From NCBI RefSeq assembly GCF_001580455.1, contig NZ_CP010951.1, positions 806,001 to 870,000 on the forward strand: 64,000 nt of DNA, in the 5' to 3' direction. The position numbers and the translations under genes are program-made. Under the pieces are notes generated by a model, which had not been told where the DNA came from, did no database searches, and saw only the letters and a program-made list of their open reading frames with translations. How positions within the stretch are numbered: the stretch's first letter is position 1; each line of letters begins with the position of its first letter. Source of the DNA: Ramlibacter tataouinensis. Its GTDB lineage: Bacteria > Pseudomonadota > Gammaproteobacteria > Burkholderiales > Burkholderiaceae_C. Positions 42,831 to 51,439 of this stretch are shown one piece after another.

Positions 42831-44861
42831 ATGTTCGTTTTGTTCGAAGAAGCGGGGAAATTCCTGGCCGGGCGCGTGCTGTCCGAGGCCGAGTCTTCCG
42901 CCCAGGTGGAGCTGGACAGCGGCAAGCGCGTCAAGGTCAAGGCCGCCAGCATGCTTCTGAAGTTCGACCGGCCTTCGCCGGCCGAACTGCTGCGCGACGC
43001 GCAGCAGCTGGCCGAGGGCATCGAGCTGGACCTGGCCTGGGAATTCGCGCCCGAGGAGGAATTCGGCTTCGCCGACCTGGCACGCGACTACTTCTCAGCC
43101 CAGGCCACCACCGCGCAGCAGGCGGCGGCGCTGCTGCGCCTGTTCGAGGCGCCCCACTATTTCCGCCGCATCGGCAAGGGACGCTTCCGGAAGGCGCCCG
43201 CCGAGATCGTGCAGCAGGCGCTGGCCGCGATCGAGAAGAAAAAGCAGGTGCAGGCGCAGATCAGCGCCTGGGCCCAGGAACTGGCCGCCGGCAGCTGCCC
43301 CGCGCCGATTCGCGAGCAGCTCTATCGCATCCTGTTCAAGCCGGACAAGAACTCGCCTGAATACAAGGCGGTGGTCGAGGCCGCGCGGGCCTCCCATGCC
43401 GCGCCGCTGGCGCTGCTGCAGGACGCCGGCGCCATCGATTCGGCCTACCAGTTCCACTGGAAGCGCTTCCTGTTCGACAATTTCCCCAAGGGCACGGGCT
43501 TCCAGCCCCTGCAGGCGCCGGCGATCAAGGACGAACTGCCGCTGGCCGCCGTCGAGGCGTTCTCGATCGACGATTCCAGCACCACCGAGATCGACGACGC
43601 GCTCTCGGTGCAGGGCCTGGGCAGCGGCACGGTCGTCGTGGGCATCCACATCGCCGCGCCGGGCCTGGCGCTGGCGCCTGGTGCCGTGCTCGACGGCGTG
43701 GCGCGGCAGCGCCTGTCCACGGTCTACATGCCGGGCTACAAGATCACCATGCTGCCCGACGAGGTGGTGCAGGCCTACACGCTGCAGGAAGGCCGCGAGT
43801 GCCCCTCGGTATCGCTGTACGCCACCTTCGACGAGAAGACCCTGGAGCTGAAAGGCACGCAGACCCGCCTGGAGCGGGTGCCGATCACCTGGAACCTGCG
43901 GCACGACCAGCTCGATTCGGCCGTGAGCGAAGAGTGGCTGCAAGGCGGCCACGCCGACGTTAACCATCCGGTGCATGCGCTGCGCGATCCGCTGTCGCTG
44001 CTGTACCGGCTGGCGTTGCACCTGAAGGCGCAGCGCGAGCAGGTGCGCGGCAAGCCCGAGAACTTCACGCGGCCGGACTACAACTTCCGGCTGCTGGGCC
44101 ACGACGGCAGCGAGCCCTCCGGCGATGAAAAAGTCGAGATCAGCGTGCGCCGGCGCGGCGCCCCGCTGGACCTGATCGTGTCGGAGGCGATGATCCTGGC
44201 CAACAGCAGCTGGGGCAGCTGGCTGGCCGAACTGGGCGTGCCGGCGATCTACCGCAGCCAGGCGAGCCTGGCGCCCGGCGTCAAGGTGCGCATGGGGACC
44301 AAGGCGCTGCCGCACGCCGGCATCGGCGTCAAGAGCTACGCCTGGAGCACCTCGCCGCTGCGCCGCTACACCGACCTGGTGAACCAGTGGCAGATCATCG
44401 CCGCCGCCCGCCACGGCCGCACCGCGGCGCTCGCGGCGCCGTTCAAACCCAAGGACGCGGAGCTGTTTTCCATCATCTCCGCCTTCGATTCGGCCTACAG
44501 CGCCTACAACGGGCACCAGGCCGGAATGGAACGCTTCTGGACGCTGCAATACCTGCGCCAGCAAGGCATCACCGAGATCGAGGGTGTGATGTTCCGCGAT
44601 GGCCTGGTGCGTGCCGACGACCTGCCGCTGGTGCTGGGCGTGCTGGGAGGCTCACAGCTTCCGCGCGGCGCGCGGGTGCGGGTGGCGCTCGGCGAGGTCG
44701 ACCTGATCTCGCTCGATGTGAAGGGCACCGTCACGCAGCATCTCGAGGAGGCGCCACAAGCGCTGGAGGCCGAGGAGGAAGGCGAGGACGAACCCGTCGC
44801 CGGCCCGATTGCCATCGCGGTGGATGTCAACGACATTGAAGAACAAAATAGCGTCTCGTGA
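42831..44861 (+). CDS. RNB-domain exoribonuclease (RNase II/R family)
   Basis: 676 residues. The catalytic RNB domain starts around residue 240 with the Asp cluster SIDDSSTTEIDDALSV. It continues through PGAVLDGVARQRLSTVYMPG, HAGIGVKSYAWSTSPLRRYTDLVNQ and the C-terminal small-barrel region. The N-terminal ~150 residues are helical rather than classical cold-shock domains, like the shorter Burkholderiales/cyanobacterial RNB proteins. It degrades RNA 3' to 5'. Its 3' end overlaps the TonB-like gene (GTGA). Confidence 0.9.
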   Translation: MFVLFEEAGKFLAGRVLSEAESSAQVELDSGKRVKVKAASMLLKFDRPSPAELLRDAQQLAEGIELDLAWEFAPEEEFGFADLARDYFSAQATTAQQAAALLRLFEAPHYFRRIGKGRFRKAPAEIVQQALAAIEKKKQVQAQISAWAQELAAGSCPAPIREQLYRILFKPDKNSPEYKAVVEAARASHAAPLALLQDAGAIDSAYQFHWKRFLFDNFPKGTGFQPLQAPAIKDELPLAAVEAFSIDDSSTTEIDDALSVQGLGSGTVVVGIHIAAPGLALAPGAVLDGVARQRLSTVYMPGYKITMLPDEVVQAYTLQEGRECPSVSLYATFDEKTLELKGTQTRLERVPITWNLRHDQLDSAVSEEWLQGGHADVNHPVHALRDPLSLLYRLALHLKAQREQVRGKPENFTRPDYNFRLLGHDGSEPSGDEKVEISVRRRGAPLDLIVSEAMILANSSWGSWLAELGVPAIYRSQASLAPGVKVRMGTKALPHAGIGVKSYAWSTSPLRRYTDLVNQWQIIAAARHGRTAALAAPFKPKDAELFSIISAFDSAYSAYNGHQAGMERFWTLQYLRQQGITEIEGVMFRDGLVRADDLPLVLGVLGGSQLPRGARVRVALGEVDLISLDVKGTVTQHLEEAPQALEAEEEGEDEPVAGPIAIAVDVNDIEEQNSVS

Positions 44862-45760
44862 ACCTGCGCTCGCCCAGTCTTTCATCGCTTCGTTCGCTCA
44901 GCACCCTGCAGATCGCGCTCGGCATCTCGTTCGCCATCCACGCAGGGCTGCTCACTTTCCGCTTCGTGGACCCGGAGGGCTTCAACCGCGTCTTCGAGGA
45001 CAGTCCGCTGGAAGTGATCCTGGTCAATGCCAACACCAACGAGCGGCCGGACAAGGCGCAGGCCATCGCGCAGGCCTCGCTGGCCGGCGGCGGTGAGGCG
45101 CAGAAGGGCCGCGCCACTTCACCGCTGCCGCCCTCGGCGCTGACCTCGATCGGCGACTCGGCCGAGGACATGCAGCGGCAGGCCGAGATGCAGATGCTGC
45201 AGCAGCAGACGCTGCTGCTGGCGCAGAAGCGGCAGGAGGTGCTGGCGATGAAGCCGCCGGAGCTGTCGCAGGTCAACAAGACCGAGGTCGCAGCCTTCGA
45301 GGAAAAGCGCAAGCACCAGCTGAAGATCCTGGCCGAGATCGAGCGGCGGATCAGCGAGGAGAACGCGCGCCCGCGCAAGCGCTACGTCACGCCGGCCACG
45401 CGCGAGGAAGTGTTCGCCATCTACTACGACATGCTGCGCCGCAAGATCGAGGACAAGGGCACCCGCAACTTCCCCGAGGTGGCCGGCAAGCGGCTCTACG
45501 GGCAGCTGGTGGTGCAGGTCACCGTGGGCTTCAACGGCCAGGTGACCGAGGCGCTCATCGAGCGCTCCTCCGGCAATCCCACGCTCGACCGGCGCGCGCA
45601 GGCCATCGCCAAGAGCGCGGGCCCGTTCGGCACGGTGCCGGCGAAGGTGCAGGCCACGCTCGGCAAGTCCGGCTACAACCGGCTCGCCTTCATCCAGACC
45701 TTCACCTTCGCGCGCGACGGCACGCTGGAGACCAAGCTGGTGGAGCGCCAGGGAACCTGA
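44858..45760 (+). CDS. TonB-like energy transducer
   Basis: 300 residues, GTG start overlapping the RNB stop. A membrane anchor sits near residues 17-35 (IALGISFAIHAGLLTF). The middle is a Gln/Glu-rich coiled coil (EDMQRQAEMQMLQQQTLLLAQKR, split at 95-120), and the C-terminal ~90 residues are the TonB fold (GQLVVQVTVGFNGQVTE, LIERSSGNPTLDRRA). It could energise outer-membrane receptors or be a TolA-like envelope protein. No exbBD nearby. Confidence 0.82.
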   Translation: MNLRSPSLSSLRSLSTLQIALGISFAIHAGLLTFRFVDPEGFNRVFEDSPLEVILVNANTNERPDKAQAIAQASLAGGGEAQKGRATSPLPPSALTSIGDSAEDMQRQAEMQMLQQQTLLLAQKRQEVLAMKPPELSQVNKTEVAAFEEKRKHQLKILAEIERRISEENARPRKRYVTPATREEVFAIYYDMLRRKIEDKGTRNFPEVAGKRLYGQLVVQVTVGFNGQVTEALIERSSGNPTLDRRAQAIAKSAGPFGTVPAKVQATLGKSGYNRLAFIQTFTFARDGTLETKLVERQGT

Positions 45761-45765
45761 ACCTG

Positions 45766-46590
45766 ATGGACAAGTACTGTGTCATGGGCAACCCGGTGGA
45801 GCACAGCAAGTCGCCGTGGATCCACGCGCGCTTCGCCGAGCTCACCGGCCAGCGGCTTCGCTATGACAAGCAGCTGGTCGCGCTCGACGGCTTCGCCCAT
45901 GCCGTGCGCGAATTCGCCTCGCATGGCGGCAAGGGCTGCAACGTCACCGTGCCCTTCAAGTTCGAGTCGCCCGCGCTGGCGACGCGCCTGTCGCCGCGGG
46001 CGCTGCTCGCCCAGGCGGCCAACACCCTGCGCTTCGATGACGCCGGCGTGTTCGGCGACAACACCGACGGCGTGGGCCTGGTCAGCGACATCACCGCCAA
46101 TGCCGGCATCGACCTGCGCGGCCGCGACGTGCTGCTGGTGGGCGCCGGCGGCGCCGCGGCCGGCGTGCTCGGCCCCTTGATCGAGGCCGTGCCGCGCCGG
46201 GTCGCGGTGGCCAACCGCACGCTGGACAAGGCGCAGGCGCTGATCGAACGCCATGACGCTCTGGCGACGCAGCACCGGGTGGAGCTGGCCGCCAGCGGCC
46301 TGGCCGTGACCGGCGCTTTCGACGTCGTGGTCAATGCCACGGCCAGCAGCCTGGCCGGCGCCGGCGTCCCGGTTGCGGGCCATGTGCTCAAGCCCGGCGC
46401 CTTGGCCTACGACATGATGTACGGCCCGGCGGCCCAGGCCTTCCTGGCCTGGGCGCGCGACAACGGCGGCACGCCCCGCGACGGCCTGGGCATGCTGGTG
46501 GAACAGGCGGCGGAGTCCTTCGTCGTGTGGCGCGGCGTGCGCCCGCCCGCGGCCCAGGTGCTGGGCGAATTGCGCGCAGCACTGGCATGA
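45766..46590 (+). CDS. aroE: Shikimate dehydrogenase
   Basis: 274 residues. Substrate-binding region GNPVEHSKSPWIHARFAE, catalytic Lys in KGCNVTVPFK (about 65), NTDGVGLVSDI, NADP loop VGAGGAAAGVLGP, and the C-terminal DGLGMLVEQAAESF. It reduces 3-dehydroshikimate. A second aromatic-pathway gene in this window besides aroG. Overlaps mtgA by four bases. Confidence 0.96.
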   Translation: MDKYCVMGNPVEHSKSPWIHARFAELTGQRLRYDKQLVALDGFAHAVREFASHGGKGCNVTVPFKFESPALATRLSPRALLAQAANTLRFDDAGVFGDNTDGVGLVSDITANAGIDLRGRDVLLVGAGGAAAGVLGPLIEAVPRRVAVANRTLDKAQALIERHDALATQHRVELAASGLAVTGAFDVVVNATASSLAGAGVPVAGHVLKPGALAYDMMYGPAAQAFLAWARDNGGTPRDGLGMLVEQAAESFVVWRGVRPPAAQVLGELRAALA

Positions 46591-47303
46591 AAGCGCTGGC
46601 GCGCTGGCTGCTGCTGCTCCTGATCGCCGCTTGCGCGCTGGAGCTGTTCTTCATCGCGCGCATCGCGCTGGCCGCCACCGTGGACCCGCAGTCCACCGCC
46701 TTCCAGCGCTCGGAAGCCTGGCGCATCGCCACGCACAAGAACCTGCGCTGGCGCCAGGAATGGGTGCCCTACGCGCGCATTTCGGACAACCTCAAGCGCG
46801 CGGTGATCGCCTCTGAAGACGACGGCTTCGCCACGCACGACGGCGTCGACTGGGATGCGGTGGAAAAGGCCTGGCAGCGCAACGCCCTGGCCGAGGAGCG
46901 TGCGGCGCGCCAGGCCGCCAGCCGCCGGCCCCCGAAGATCGTCGGCGGCTCCACCATCACGCAGCAGCTCGCGAAGAACCTGCTGCTGTCGGGCGAGCGC
47001 ACGCTGCTGCGCAAGGGCCAGGAGATCGTCCTGACCTATGCGCTGGAGAGCATGCTGAGCAAGGAACGCATCCTCGAGATCTATCTCAACAGCGTGGAAT
47101 GGGGCGAAGGCGTGTTCGGCGCCGAGGCCGCCGCGCGCCACTACTTTCGAAAGAGCGCGGCGCAGCTCACCGCCTGGGAGGCGGCGCGAGTGGCGGTGAT
47201 GCTGCCGCGGCCCAAGTACTTCGAGAAGCTGCCCAATTCCGCCTACCTGGCCGGGCGCGCCTCCACCATCGCCGCCCGCATGCGTTCGGCCGAATTGCCC
47301 TAA
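46587..47303 (+). CDS. mtgA: Monofunctional peptidoglycan transglycosylase MtgA
   Basis: 238 residues from the ATG that overlaps the aroE stop (ATGA). One N-terminal membrane helix (WLLLLLIAACALELFFIA). The glycosyltransferase family 51 motifs are in order: ASEDDGFATHDGVDW (catalytic Glu), GGSTITQQLAKNLLL, RKGQEIVLTYALE and ILEIYLNSVEWGEGVFG. It polymerises lipid II into glycan strands at the cytoplasmic membrane. Confidence 0.96.
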   Translation: MKALARWLLLLLIAACALELFFIARIALAATVDPQSTAFQRSEAWRIATHKNLRWRQEWVPYARISDNLKRAVIASEDDGFATHDGVDWDAVEKAWQRNALAEERAARQAASRRPPKIVGGSTITQQLAKNLLLSGERTLLRKGQEIVLTYALESMLSKERILEIYLNSVEWGEGVFGAEAAARHYFRKSAAQLTAWEAARVAVMLPRPKYFEKLPNSAYLAGRASTIAARMRSAELP

Positions 47304-47310
47304 AGGCCCG

Positions 47311-47340
47311 TTCACAAAGTTTTGCAACTGGCCCTAGACT
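47311..47340 (+). promoter_or_regulatory. Promoter of the acyltransferase gene
   Basis: TTCACA (47311-47316, 5 of 6 to consensus), an 18-base spacer, and TAGACT (47335-47340). The -10 ends 7 nt before the ATG at 47348, so transcription should start at or near the start codon. Confidence 0.5.
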
Positions 47341-47347
47341 CGCGGCC

Positions 47348-47959
47348 ATGCTGGCGAAACTGATGGGCCTTTTCCTGTTGAACCTGGTGCGCCTGCTCAC
47401 GGGCGCGCAGGCTCGCTGGTACGGCTGCCCGCCCAAGGCGGAACAGCGCATCTACTTCGCCAACCACCAGAGCCACGGCGACATCGTGATGATCTGGGCG
47501 GCCCTGCCCGAGGAATTGCGCGCCATCACGCGCCCGATCGCCGCCAAGGACTACTGGACCCGGACGCCGCTGAAGCAGTGGATCACCACGGCCGTCTTCA
47601 ATGCGGTCTATGTCGACCGTGAACGAAAAGGCGATGAAGATCCGCTGCAGCCGCTGTCCGACGCGCTGGCCAGCGGCGACTCGCTGATCCTTTTTCCCGA
47701 AGGCACGCGCGGCAACGCCGAGGAGCCCCAACCCTTCAAGGCGGGCCTGTACAACCTGGCGCTGCGCTTCCCGAACGTGGTGCTGGTGCCCGCCTGGATC
47801 GCGAACATCCAGCGCGTGATGCCCAAGGGCGAAGTGGTGCCGGTGCCCATCTTGTGTTCCGTGACTTTCGGCGCCCCGATCCGGCTCGAGCCGGGCGAGG
47901 AGCGGCGGCAGTTCCTGGACCGCGCGCGGCAGGCCGTGATCGCGCTGCGGGACATTTGA
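47348..47959 (+). CDS. 1-acyl-glycerol-3-phosphate acyltransferase-like (PlsC family)
   Basis: 203 residues from the ATG at 47348; the longer frame is antisense-like over mtgA. PlsC motifs: NHQSHGDIV (H-x4-D, about residue 39), the YVDRERKG region, and LFPEGTRGN (~117). An N-terminal hydrophobic helix anchors it to the membrane. It likely makes phosphatidic acid or acylates another lysolipid. It is directly upstream of the CdsA-like gene, a consistent phospholipid pairing. Confidence 0.88.
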   Translation: MLAKLMGLFLLNLVRLLTGAQARWYGCPPKAEQRIYFANHQSHGDIVMIWAALPEELRAITRPIAAKDYWTRTPLKQWITTAVFNAVYVDRERKGDEDPLQPLSDALASGDSLILFPEGTRGNAEEPQPFKAGLYNLALRFPNVVLVPAWIANIQRVMPKGEVVPVPILCSVTFGAPIRLEPGEERRQFLDRARQAVIALRDI

Positions 47960-47974
47960 GACCGACGCACGCCG

Positions 47975-48955
47975 ATGAACCAGTTCCTGCGCAACCTCAC
48001 CCCCTCACAGCAGGTCGCGGCGCTGTTCCTGTTCGTCTTCGGCATCCTGGCCATTGCCAGCATCTCGGCCTTCCTCGCGTCCTTTCGCCAGCGCGATCAT
48101 GACGAAGCCTGGCAGGCCGAACTCAAGGACCTGCGCCAGCTGCTGCGCACTTCCTGGTTCATGGCCATCCTGTTCTGGATCGCCTGGATCATGGGCCCGG
48201 CCGTGGCCACCACCCTGTTCGCGCTGACCTCGTTCTTCGCGCTGCGCGAATTCATCACCCTGTCGCCGACGCGGCGCGGCGACCATCGCAGCCTGGTGCT
48301 GGCCTTCTTCGTGGTGCTGCCGATCCAGTTCTGGCTGGTGGCCACGCGCCGCTTCGACCTGTTCACGGTGTTCATCCCGGTGTACGTGTTCTTCGCCCTG
48401 CCGCTGGCCAGCGCCCTGGCCGGCGACACGCAGCGTTTCCTGGAACGCAATGCCAAGCTGCAGTGGGGCGTCGTGGTGTGCATCTACGGTGCCAGCCATG
48501 TGCCGGCGCTGATGCTGCTGGACTTCAGGAACTACGAGGGCAAGGGCGCCTTCCTGGTGTTCTTCCTGGTCTTCGTGGTGCAGGCCTGCATGCTGGTGCA
48601 GCACCTGCTCACCCGCCGGCTCAGGCGCCCGGCCAGCATCCCGCAGATCAGCGCCAGCTTCAACTGGTACACGTGGGCGCTGGGCATGGTCCTGGGCAGC
48701 TTCGTGGGCGGGCTGCTGTCCTTCATCACGCCGTTCAAGGCCGGACAGGCAGTGGCGATGGCTTTTGTCGCCTGCGCCGCCGGCTCGATGGGCCACCTGG
48801 TGATGAAGGCCTTGAAGCGCGACCGCGGCGTCACCGCCTGGGGAGCGCGCGGCATGTCGGTCACCGGCGCCAACGGCCTGCTCGATCGCGTCGACGCGCT
48901 GTGCTTCGCCGCGCCGATCTTCTTTCATTCGGCGCGGTGGTATTTCGGCGTCTAG
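47975..48955 (+). CDS. cdsA: Phosphatidate cytidylyltransferase (CdsA family)
   Basis: 326 residues, about eight membrane helices. The C-terminal CDP-alcohol signature is present as LKRDRGVTAWGARGMSVTG, then ANGLLDRVDALCFAAPIFF (the G-x-L-D-R-x-D motif). The N-terminal extension and the EFITLSPTRRGDHRS loop resemble the YnbB-like branch more than canonical CdsA. It converts phosphatidic acid to CDP-diacylglycerol. 15 bases after the acyltransferase gene. Confidence 0.88.
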   Translation: MNQFLRNLTPSQQVAALFLFVFGILAIASISAFLASFRQRDHDEAWQAELKDLRQLLRTSWFMAILFWIAWIMGPAVATTLFALTSFFALREFITLSPTRRGDHRSLVLAFFVVLPIQFWLVATRRFDLFTVFIPVYVFFALPLASALAGDTQRFLERNAKLQWGVVVCIYGASHVPALMLLDFRNYEGKGAFLVFFLVFVVQACMLVQHLLTRRLRRPASIPQISASFNWYTWALGMVLGSFVGGLLSFITPFKAGQAVAMAFVACAAGSMGHLVMKALKRDRGVTAWGARGMSVTGANGLLDRVDALCFAAPIFFHSARWYFGV

Positions 48956-49015
48956 GCAAGCGGCGGATAGATGTCCGGGTTGGAAGCCGAGACCCGATGT
49001 TGAGGCGTTTTCGTG

Positions 49016-49046
49016 CTGACCGGGCTCATATCCACAGCTCTACAAT
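49016..49046 (+). promoter_or_regulatory. Weak promoter before the orphan membrane protein
   Basis: CTGACC (49016-49021) and TACAAT (49041-49046) with a 19-base spacer, about 67 bases before the ATG. Confidence 0.35.
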
Positions 49047-49113
49047 ACGCGGTCGTGCGCAGGCCACTCTACGCCCTCGCTGATCACATCCGCCCTGGCC
49101 GGGAACTCGAAAA

Positions 49114-50547
49114 ATGATGCAGACCTTGACGCGTCGCCGCGCCGATGCCGCGCTCGCCGCGCTGCTGGTCGTTCTGGGCGTGCTGCTCATCCCGGCCTCC
49201 GAGGGCCTGATCTTCGAGAACAACGCCGACTTCTTGCGCACCTCGTTGTTCATGCTGGCCGATGTGACGCGCGGGCTGGACACCACCCGGCAGTTCCGGG
49301 CCGGCGGCTTCGCTCCCATCGAGGAGTTCAGTGTCGCCGCTTATGTCTTCCTCGCGTTTGGCTGGCTGCAGCGCCTGTTCTCCGACCAGTACGACCTGAT
49401 GGTTTCTTCGGTGGCAGGCAAGGTTGCGCTCCTGGCCGGTCTCGCCGTGCTGGCACACGCTGTGGCCGGTCGCGAGCGGCCATTGGTGCGCGCGTGCTTG
49501 TTTGTTGGTCTGGCGCTGTTCGCCTTCGCCGGGCACAACATCGGCATGTTGAAGTCGTTCTATTTCGAGTACGCGATCTTTCTCGCGATGCCGCTGCTGC
49601 TCGCCGGATTTTTTGCGCGCACGGAATGGGGGAGGGTCCTCGGGCTGGGCGCAGGCGGCCTGCTGGCTGGTCTGGCCAAGATCCAATACTTCTATGTCCC
49701 GTTGCTGATCCTCGCCTGCCTGTATGTCGCACGACCGCGCGGCGCCAGGATCAGCCGCACCACGGTCGCCGCGCTGGTCTTGTCGCAGCTTGTCTGCCTC
49801 ATCCCCTTGTGGGCCAATCCCCACCGGCAAGTGCACCATTACCACGCGACCTACTTCGGCACCTACATGCTCCTGGAGCAGAGCGAGTTGCGCGCCATGG
49901 GACGGTCTGATCGGGAGCTGGCGTGCGTGGGCGTAGATGCCTGGGGCAACTTCGCGACCGGCCCCGGCGCGCTCGATGTGCGCCCCGGCAAGCCGACGTG
50001 CGTGTCGGATCGGACGCTCACGCTGCGAGATGTCCTCGAGCCGTACTGGCGCCATCCCTCGCTCGCGGTGCGGATGCCCGCGTTTGCCCTTCCTGCGCAC
50101 TTCACGGTCGACTACTTTCACGTCTGGCCCTCATTCCGCCTCCTGAGGGTGCTGCCGGGCACCGAGGGCGCCGGCCAGCGGCTGCTGCTGCAGCTATCGA
50201 AGTGGCGCGAGCATTACCTGACGCCCGCTATCCCTGTCATCCTGGTCCTCGCGCTCGCTGTTGCGGCGACGGGCGTGCGGCGAGGCGACCGCCGATATGC
50301 GCCGGCATTGCTCTTCTGCGTGCTGCTGGTCGTTTCACAGGTCGCGGTCAGCCTCCTGGGCGATGGGGTCCGCGACTTGAGCAAGCACTTGTGGGCGGCG
50401 CAGCTCGGGCTGGATCTGATGGCGCCGCTGCTGCTTCTGGCGGTGCTTGACTTTTTTCGCCATCGACGCACGGCCGTCATGGGAAGTCCCATCCACCCAA
50501 TGTCGAAGGTTGATCTTGCCAACCCTACCGGGCGGAGCGCATGGTAA
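49114..50547 (+). CDS. Multi-pass membrane protein of unknown function
   Basis: 477 residues (an ATG three bases later is equally possible). Roughly ten hydrophobic helices with a large extracytoplasmic loop (about residues 225-340) containing HHYHATYFGTYMLLEQSELR. The layout (helix, acidic loop with N-N-A-D, many helices) is reminiscent of GT-C glycosyltransferase-type proteins, but I see no decisive motif. The C-terminal ~25 residues are unusual and non-hydrophobic. It sits with a gene remnant between cdsA and ruvC, looking like an accessory insertion. Confidence 0.7.
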   Translation: MMQTLTRRRADAALAALLVVLGVLLIPASEGLIFENNADFLRTSLFMLADVTRGLDTTRQFRAGGFAPIEEFSVAAYVFLAFGWLQRLFSDQYDLMVSSVAGKVALLAGLAVLAHAVAGRERPLVRACLFVGLALFAFAGHNIGMLKSFYFEYAIFLAMPLLLAGFFARTEWGRVLGLGAGGLLAGLAKIQYFYVPLLILACLYVARPRGARISRTTVAALVLSQLVCLIPLWANPHRQVHHYHATYFGTYMLLEQSELRAMGRSDRELACVGVDAWGNFATGPGALDVRPGKPTCVSDRTLTLRDVLEPYWRHPSLAVRMPAFALPAHFTVDYFHVWPSFRLLRVLPGTEGAGQRLLLQLSKWREHYLTPAIPVILVLALAVAATGVRRGDRRYAPALLFCVLLVVSQVAVSLLGDGVRDLSKHLWAAQLGLDLMAPLLLLAVLDFFRHRRTAVMGSPIHPMSKVDLANPTGRSAW

Positions 50548-50565
50548 ACATCAGCCCTCGGAATC

Positions 50566-50661
50566 ATGTCAGCCCTTATCCGCGCGGAATCCCAGGGGGA
50601 TGAAGGCGCCATTGGCGAAGTGACTCGCCAGGCGTTTGCTTCTCATCCCCATGGCAGCCAC
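50566..50661 (+). pseudogene. Truncated GNAT acetyltransferase remnant
   Basis: Reads MSALIRAESQGDEGAIGEV followed by TRQAFASHPHGSH, which matches the N-terminal strand and helix of GNAT acetyltransferases (I-R-x-E-x2-x-D-x3-I-x2-V-x3-A-F). Resemblance stops after about 32 codons; the remaining frame is unrelated and runs into ruvC. About 150 residues including the acetyl-CoA site are missing. Confidence 0.6.
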
Positions 50662-50712
50662 GGACGCACCCGGATTTCCCTTTCGCGCAAGTGTCGTGCT
50701 GCCCACGAGCCG

Positions 50713-50718
50713 TATAGA
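50713..50718 (+). promoter_or_regulatory. -10 box of ruvC
   Basis: TATAGA, 8 nt before the ruvC ATG, no Shine-Dalgarno. Confidence 0.45.
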
Positions 50719-50726
50719 CTTGGCTC

Positions 50727-51275
50727 ATGCGCATCCTCGGCATCGACCCCGGCCTGCAGACCACCGGCTTCGGCGTGATCGATGTCGCCGGCCACGCGCT
50801 CAGCTATGTGGCCAGTGGCACCATCACCACCACGCATATCGAGCGCGGCGACCTGCCGGCGCGCCTCAAGGTGCTGTTCGACGGCATCGCCGAAGTGAAA
50901 GCGCGCTACGCGCCGGATGCGGCGGCGGTCGAGATCGTCTTCGTCAACGTCAACCCGCAGGCGACCCTGCTCCTGGGGCAGGCGCGCGGCGCCTGCGTCA
51001 CCGCCCTGGTGTCCTGCGGCCTGCCGGTGGCGGAATACACGGCGCTGCAGATGAAGCAAGCCGTGGCCGGTCACGGCCAGGCGGCCAAGGCCCAGGTGCA
51101 GGAAATGGTCAAGCGCCTGCTGAAACTGCCGGGGCTGCCCGGCAAGGATGCGGCGGACGCGCTGGGCCTGGCGATCACGCACGCCCACGTGGGCGCCGCC
51201 CAGGATCGCATCGCACAGGCCACGCAGCTTGGCCGCAAGACCACCGGCATGTATCGCGGCGGCCGCAGCTACTGA
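50727..51275 (+). CDS. ruvC: Holliday junction resolvase RuvC
   Basis: 182 residues. MRILGIDPGLQTTGFGVID carries the first catalytic Asp; VEIVFVNVNPQATLLLGQARG has the conserved Glu; the C-terminal KDAADALGLAITHAH holds the last two acidic residues. The family usually has E-x-x-F here; VEIVF fits. It resolves recombination junctions with RuvAB, which are not in the window. Confidence 0.96.
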   Translation: MRILGIDPGLQTTGFGVIDVAGHALSYVASGTITTTHIERGDLPARLKVLFDGIAEVKARYAPDAAAVEIVFVNVNPQATLLLGQARGACVTALVSCGLPVAEYTALQMKQAVAGHGQAAKAQVQEMVKRLLKLPGLPGKDAADALGLAITHAHVGAAQDRIAQATQLGRKTTGMYRGGRSY

Positions 51276-51408
51276 AGCTGCGGCGGACGGCCGCCTCGCC
51301 CCGGCGATGCAGCCCGCTCGGACAACGGTATCGTTCGAGGGATCGAGATCCTCGCCTTCATAGAGCCGCCGCGCCCTGTCATCCCGGCGACGTGCATGGG
51401 ATAGAGGC

Positions 51409-51439
51409 AAAACCGGAGGGGATCACCCCTCCCCCCGGT
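51409..51439 (-). terminator. Terminator of aspS
   Basis: Starts at the aspS stop codon. On the minus strand an ACCGGGGGGAGGGG arm pairs imperfectly with CCCCTCCGGT across a TGAT loop, followed by TTTTG. Confidence 0.6.
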
